The translations under genes and the position numbers were made by a program. Source: Klebsormidium nitens (Eukaryota > Streptophyta > Klebsormidiophyceae > Klebsormidiales > Klebsormidiaceae). Taken from it: DNA of 35,028 bases. A model generated the notes under the pieces. It saw only the letters and a program-made list of their open reading frames with translations. It was not told where the DNA came from and did no database searches. Numbering within the stretch: the stretch's first letter is position 1; each line of letters opens with the position of its first letter. The DNA lies in assembly GCA_000708835.1 (NCBI GenBank), contig DF237718.1, positions 1 to 35,028 on the forward strand. The letters are read 5' to 3'. Positions 31,406-35,028 of the stretch are shown here, in pieces.

Positions 31406-33496
31406 TTAAGCGCTGAGCGCCAGGATGTACTCGTTCTCAGAGTCCTCGTTGGGGAAGATACGCTTGTCGGCGGCAATGACGCGGCGCTGCATCTGCCCGG
31501 TGACCTCGCGGTAGCTGCGGGTTCCTCCCACCAGGGCCAGGAAGCTCTCGGGGCGGTAGTCGGAGTGCACGTTGCCGATGACCATGATCTGGCCTGCAGG
31601 AAGGTGACGTCATACCTTGCGTCAGAACGGTGACATAAGAGTGAAGAGTCTTCTGGGTACAGTAGGGAGGCGAAGGAAGCTATGTTAGGGATCTGTTTGA
31701 AGGAACATAAGGGAAAGGAGGGACGTCTGGGTTCCGGAGCTTAAGTTCCTCGTGACGTGGCACCACTAGTAGTTCTAGATAGCTTAAGTGGGAAATTGCG
31801 GATTGGAAGAGCAACTCTGCAGAACTATATTTGGAAGGATGAACTGTTCAAGATTGATCAAAATTCAATGTTGCGGCTCAGATTGACCGTCTTGACTCCA
31901 TTGATCAGGTCCCTGATTTCTTCCCAGATGCTCAGCAAAGCGATCGTTCCGCGTTGAACATCTCTTGAACCATCTCAGAAAGTTTGTTTGTGCGACAAAC
32001 AATTTGAGCCTGTTCTCAAGACTGCTGTTCTGTCATTACGGCAACAAAAATAACATAGCTATTTCACTAGATACTGATCCTAGCTTCGTCAACCAGACTG
32101 CAGGTCCCAGAAAGAAAAGAAAGTCCGAGCCTTGCCTGCGTCGAAGTCGAAGGAGTACTGGCAGTTCTCCACAGAGCCTCCGGGGAAGGCGTTGACCACA
32201 TCGCACTTTCCAGTCACCTGGCCGTAGACGACGCTCTTGTCATAGAAGTCTGAATAGGCGGTGTAGCTGAAGATCTGCGCGCAACAGAAGAGGCACGTCA
32301 GGCAGAAGATCTATGCTTGCAGAAGAAAGGGTCCTCATGTCTGTAGGAAATCCAAGCCAAAAGTGGCAAGACAATCTGTGGGCGGATTGTTTCTCAGACA
32401 ATCGTATAGAGCCACTGGATCTGCAAGTTGGGGCCCCTTTTAGAGCTTCCTCGATTCCTGGTGAAACTTGCCAATGGGCCATGTGGCTTGAAGGGTTTTC
32501 TCTCTGTCATACCCACTCTTGATCAGGACAAAGAGAGGTAACTAAGAGCTAACCCAGTTTAGTTAGCAGGGAGTTTGCTACGTGTCACTCACCCTTGCAG
32601 AGCCGAGCGCATTGGGGTAGTCGCCCTGCTTGAAGGTGGGCCCAACTCCACGGACCCTGATGATCTGGAAACAAAGGAAGATGATTGGTGGTTTGTATTT
32701 CAAGCGGCATCGGGTTCTGAGTTGACCAATGTGCTCGTTGGTCGTTGCAAAGCTTAGAGGAAAAGGTCAGACCACCAGGGTTGCTTTTCAGTGAAGTACT
32801 TGCTTAGCTCTTTACGGAAGAAAGACACCTAGTCAAAGACTGACTCCTGCTTTGTGAGAGCTCTGAGAAAGTAGATTGTTTCTGAGAAACGAGAGCAACC
32901 GGCCAGGTCTTTGAAATCATTCAGGCCTGACGGCATTGGGCTTTCCTATTGAAGGGGAATGTCTAACCACAAATCTCTACTTGACAGAAAACAAAACTTC
33001 TTTCAAGCCATTGCAGTTAGAATGGAGCCAACGAAGAGAAACCCTTGAGGCGCTGGATTGCGGGTCAAGCGACAAATGCTTATTCACAGCTGCCTGGTCA
33101 GAAGTCAGTTGGAGAGTCACTTCAGCAAACAGTGTCTCCGCCAAAGAGGCCTCCATAATGCAGCAGACGTAAGGAATCTACCTGATGACAGCATTCCGCA
33201 CTTAGACCACCAGTACCAAACAGCATTAAAAACACAGTGCTTCCTCGCTAGGGGCACCAACCAACCGCATGACCATTGGCTGCCCTTTCCAGCCTACAAA
33301 CCCATGACCAACCTCCAGCAAGCTTGCAGTCCCCGAAAGAAAGAATGAAGCTTCAGTCCAGTCAGTTTCTCGGTTCTGCCAAAAGGCGGTGGTGAGAAAT
33401 GCTTACCGTCTGCGGTGACGCAGCGAGGGCGAAGGAAGCGACGGCGGCCCCCACAAGGGCGACCAGAAGCAGCGCTGCAACAGTGCGGGAAGCCAT
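31406..33496 (-). CDS. Secreted AOC/dirigent-type beta-barrel protein
   Basis: Four exons on the minus strand: 33496-33407, 32664-32593, 32274-32136 and 31593-31406 (TAA), giving 162 residues. Exon 1 is almost exactly a signal peptide (MASRTVAALLLVALVGAAVA, then a likely cut after FALA or nearby). The rest resembles the allene-oxide-cyclase-barrel/dirigent superfamily: SDFYDKSVVYGQVTGKC, then SFDFDAGQIMVIGN, then LALVGGTRSYREVTGQM, where strand-G-strand and VGGT are the family's usual landmarks. Two Cys (about residues 77 and 92) could form a disulfide outside the cytosol. Intron 3 uses a GC donor (GCAAGG at 32135). Dirigent proteins guide phenoxy-radical coupling and AOC closes the jasmonate ring; I cannot tell which, if either, applies. 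The secretory signal favours a dirigent-like role. Confidence 0.85.
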
Positions 33497-33607
33497 GGTG
33501 CTGGGAAGTGGTCGCCGAGAAGAGGGCAGGTGGGCTGCGGATGAGCAAAAGGATGCTGGAGAATGTCAAGGGCAAAAAGAATGCTCGAATCAACGTGAGG
33601 TTCTGCG

Positions 33608-33614
33608 TTTTATA
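33608..33614 (-). promoter_or_regulatory. TATA box of the AOC/dirigent-like gene
   Basis: TATAAAA on the minus strand, 112 bases upstream of the start codon. This predicts transcription from about 33580 and a 5' UTR of about 85 bases. Confidence 0.6.
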
Positions 33615-33619
33615 GCTGG

Positions 33620-35028
33620 TAGAAAGCCTTTAAACAGTCTTTCAGTGTCCACTGAACATAGGTGCCTGGGTAGGTGAAGTGTATTACCTAGTCGTGTCAA
33701 GGTATGATCACTAGATAGCTACTAAGCCTAGGCATTGGCGCGCTTTCCACTGGAGTTTCACATTTCCTTGGTAACGGCATGCCCAGACAGTAGTAACTAG
33801 ATCTTGGATGATGTCATGTTCACTGTCGTGGTGGAAACAGTGCTGCGGCTGCAGTGGGCCCTGTCACCAGCCCGTCACCAGTGCAGCTCAGTCGATATCA
33901 GGATTCAGGACTTGGGCGGCGGAATCTAGAATCTACCGTAGGCCAGCTCGTACACAAGGACGTTCGCATTAATACTGTACAAATAGGCTAACAATCTTGT
34001 AAGAATACCTAGTACGTTTCCAGGTCACTTTGCTGATTTACATTAATTTGCTGTTAGGCTGAATAATGCCCTGCCCGCAAACCTCGCTTGCCATTGCTGG
34101 TCAGGATTCCAATTTCCAGTCTGCTCCAGTCTGCTCTAGTCAGTGCTCATTCCCTGTAGCAGGTCCATACGCTATGCATTTACATCCTCAAAACCCGGGA
34201 GTCTCCAATGTCCAGGCGTAGTCAATACGACGGCGGATTAATTCAATGCAGCGTTTCGAGGTCAAGAGTGACGAGTCTGGCGTGACTCGGTTTAGAGCAC
34301 GTAGCACGTATCCGAATCCTGGCAAGTACCGTACATGGTACCGTGACGTCAGATTTGGTACCTCTTTCATACCCTGTGTTCGACACGAGCCGTCAGACAT
34401 ACCGTACCGTAGTGGCCTCCGACGCTATTGAGCTACTCGGTCCTCTCAACCGAGGGGCATTAGAATCAAAAAGCACGGTACACCATCCGTATGGGTGAGA
34501 CAAACGGACGGAGTTGCCGGATTAGGGTTCTGCCGGTTAACTGGACGCCGACAGGTTCGAAAGCTTCTTGTCGAACGCTGCAGTGTTACCGTACGTACGT
34601 TGATTGTACCTCTAGGCTTCGGTCCTTCATTTGTTTTCAGAATTCCCGGTCCTTTCCCGACAAAAGCGCACGATTTTTCGATCAATCAAATCACACGAAG
34701 TTTGAAGGATAAGTTTGAAGGACAGCAACGCTAAACCACAAAGCTTGACCAAAAGTTTTCACAGCCCCCACCCGTGCTTAAAGCCCCTAGCTAACCCTGG
34801 CTAACCCTGCCCGTCCCAGTAAAATTCCTCATGGCGACTGTGATTGGCAGAGCCTGAGAAACGTCAAGCATGTCAAGACTAGGTCCTCGCCCCTCCACGA
34901 TGTCGATCGAAATCAAAATCGCCACTTCATGGGAAGCTGACTTTCCGGAATGCGTGCGGGTAGACCGGTCACCGTAGTTGAGTAAGGGTACCGTCACTTT
35001 GAAGTGGCACCCGGTTAAGGTATTTTAG
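33620..35028. other. Intergenic, no gene seen
   Basis: Upstream flank of the AOC/dirigent-like gene and beyond. Short ORFs on both strands lack protein-like character. Two GGCTAACCCT-type units (GCTAACCCTGGCTAACCCTG) lie at 34791-34810. Confidence 0.5.
34321..34620. repeat. Cluster of GTACC/GGTAC motifs
   Basis: GTACCGT, GGTACC or GGTAC strings occur repeatedly (34326, 34337, 34358, about 34404, 34477, about 34588 and 34606), with another GGTACCGT near 34987. Several are self-complementary. The spacing is irregular, so this is a motif cluster rather than a tandem array. Confidence 0.5.

Noticed and set aside
34791-34810. Telomere-like GCTAACCCTGGCTAACCCTG
   Set aside because: Only two units, and the unit is ten bases long rather than a plant (CCCTAAA) or vertebrate-type telomere repeat.
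1-35028. CRISPR array or bacterial operon
   Set aside because: Genes are split by spliceosomal introns and no array of identical short repeats with unique equal spacers is present. The 23-bp array at 27.4 kb has almost no spacers.

Overview
The window is nuclear DNA of a eukaryote, most probably a green (streptophyte-type) alga or early land plant. The evidence is intron-rich genes with canonical GT..AG splice sites (plus one GC..AG intron), GC-rich exons in mixed-composition introns and intergenic DNA, and product families typical of the green lineage: a steroleosin/11-beta-HSD-like short-chain dehydrogenase (SDR) with the plant-type C-terminal domain, and an allene-oxide-cyclase/dirigent-barrel protein. 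A charophyte such as Klebsormidium would fit, but that is inference. A 373-base N gap lies at 13546-13918.

Layout. 1-1400: decayed coding-like sequence. 1419-4465 (+): an unrecognised multi-exon gene; its last intron holds a degenerate tandem repeat and its last exon meets an in-frame TGA. 4.5-7.9 kb: no gene, but palindromes and a microsatellite. 7885-8733 (+): a two-exon gene for a small membrane protein. 9881-19930 (-): a six-exon membrane-anchored SDR spread over 10 kb, with catalytic Ser, Tyr and Lys and the cofactor motif intact. 21483-24956 (-): a seven-exon aldo-keto reductase (AKR) with the complete Asp/Tyr/Lys/His tetrad. 25-31 kb: no firm gene; promoter-like motifs, a 23-bp tandem repeat, a 154-bp tandem repeat, several small ORFs and a run of perfect palindromes. 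31406-33496 (-): a four-exon secreted AOC/dirigent-barrel protein. 33.6-35.0 kb: no gene, rich in GTACC motifs.

The most unusual signal is in the SDR gene. Several of its exon edges are repeated in tandem, with period mostly 125-180 bp, into the neighbouring introns or 3' flank. Each unit carries a piece of exon, the splice junction and some intron. The 5' edge of exon 4 has eight visible copies running through the N gap, its 3' edge three, the 5' edge of exon 3 five, the 5' edge of exon 6 two or three, and the stop-codon end of exon 6 one. Copies near the exon are nearly identical to it and distant ones are eroded, yet most keep the splice dinucleotide. The intron array of the first gene and the 154-bp array at 28 kb have similar periods. 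I found no standard feature class for such exon-edge ghost arrays.

The SDR, AKR and AOC/dirigent-like genes all lie on the minus strand. All three are plausible enzymes or proteins of lipid, carbonyl or phenolic secondary metabolism, but the sequence does not show a shared pathway.
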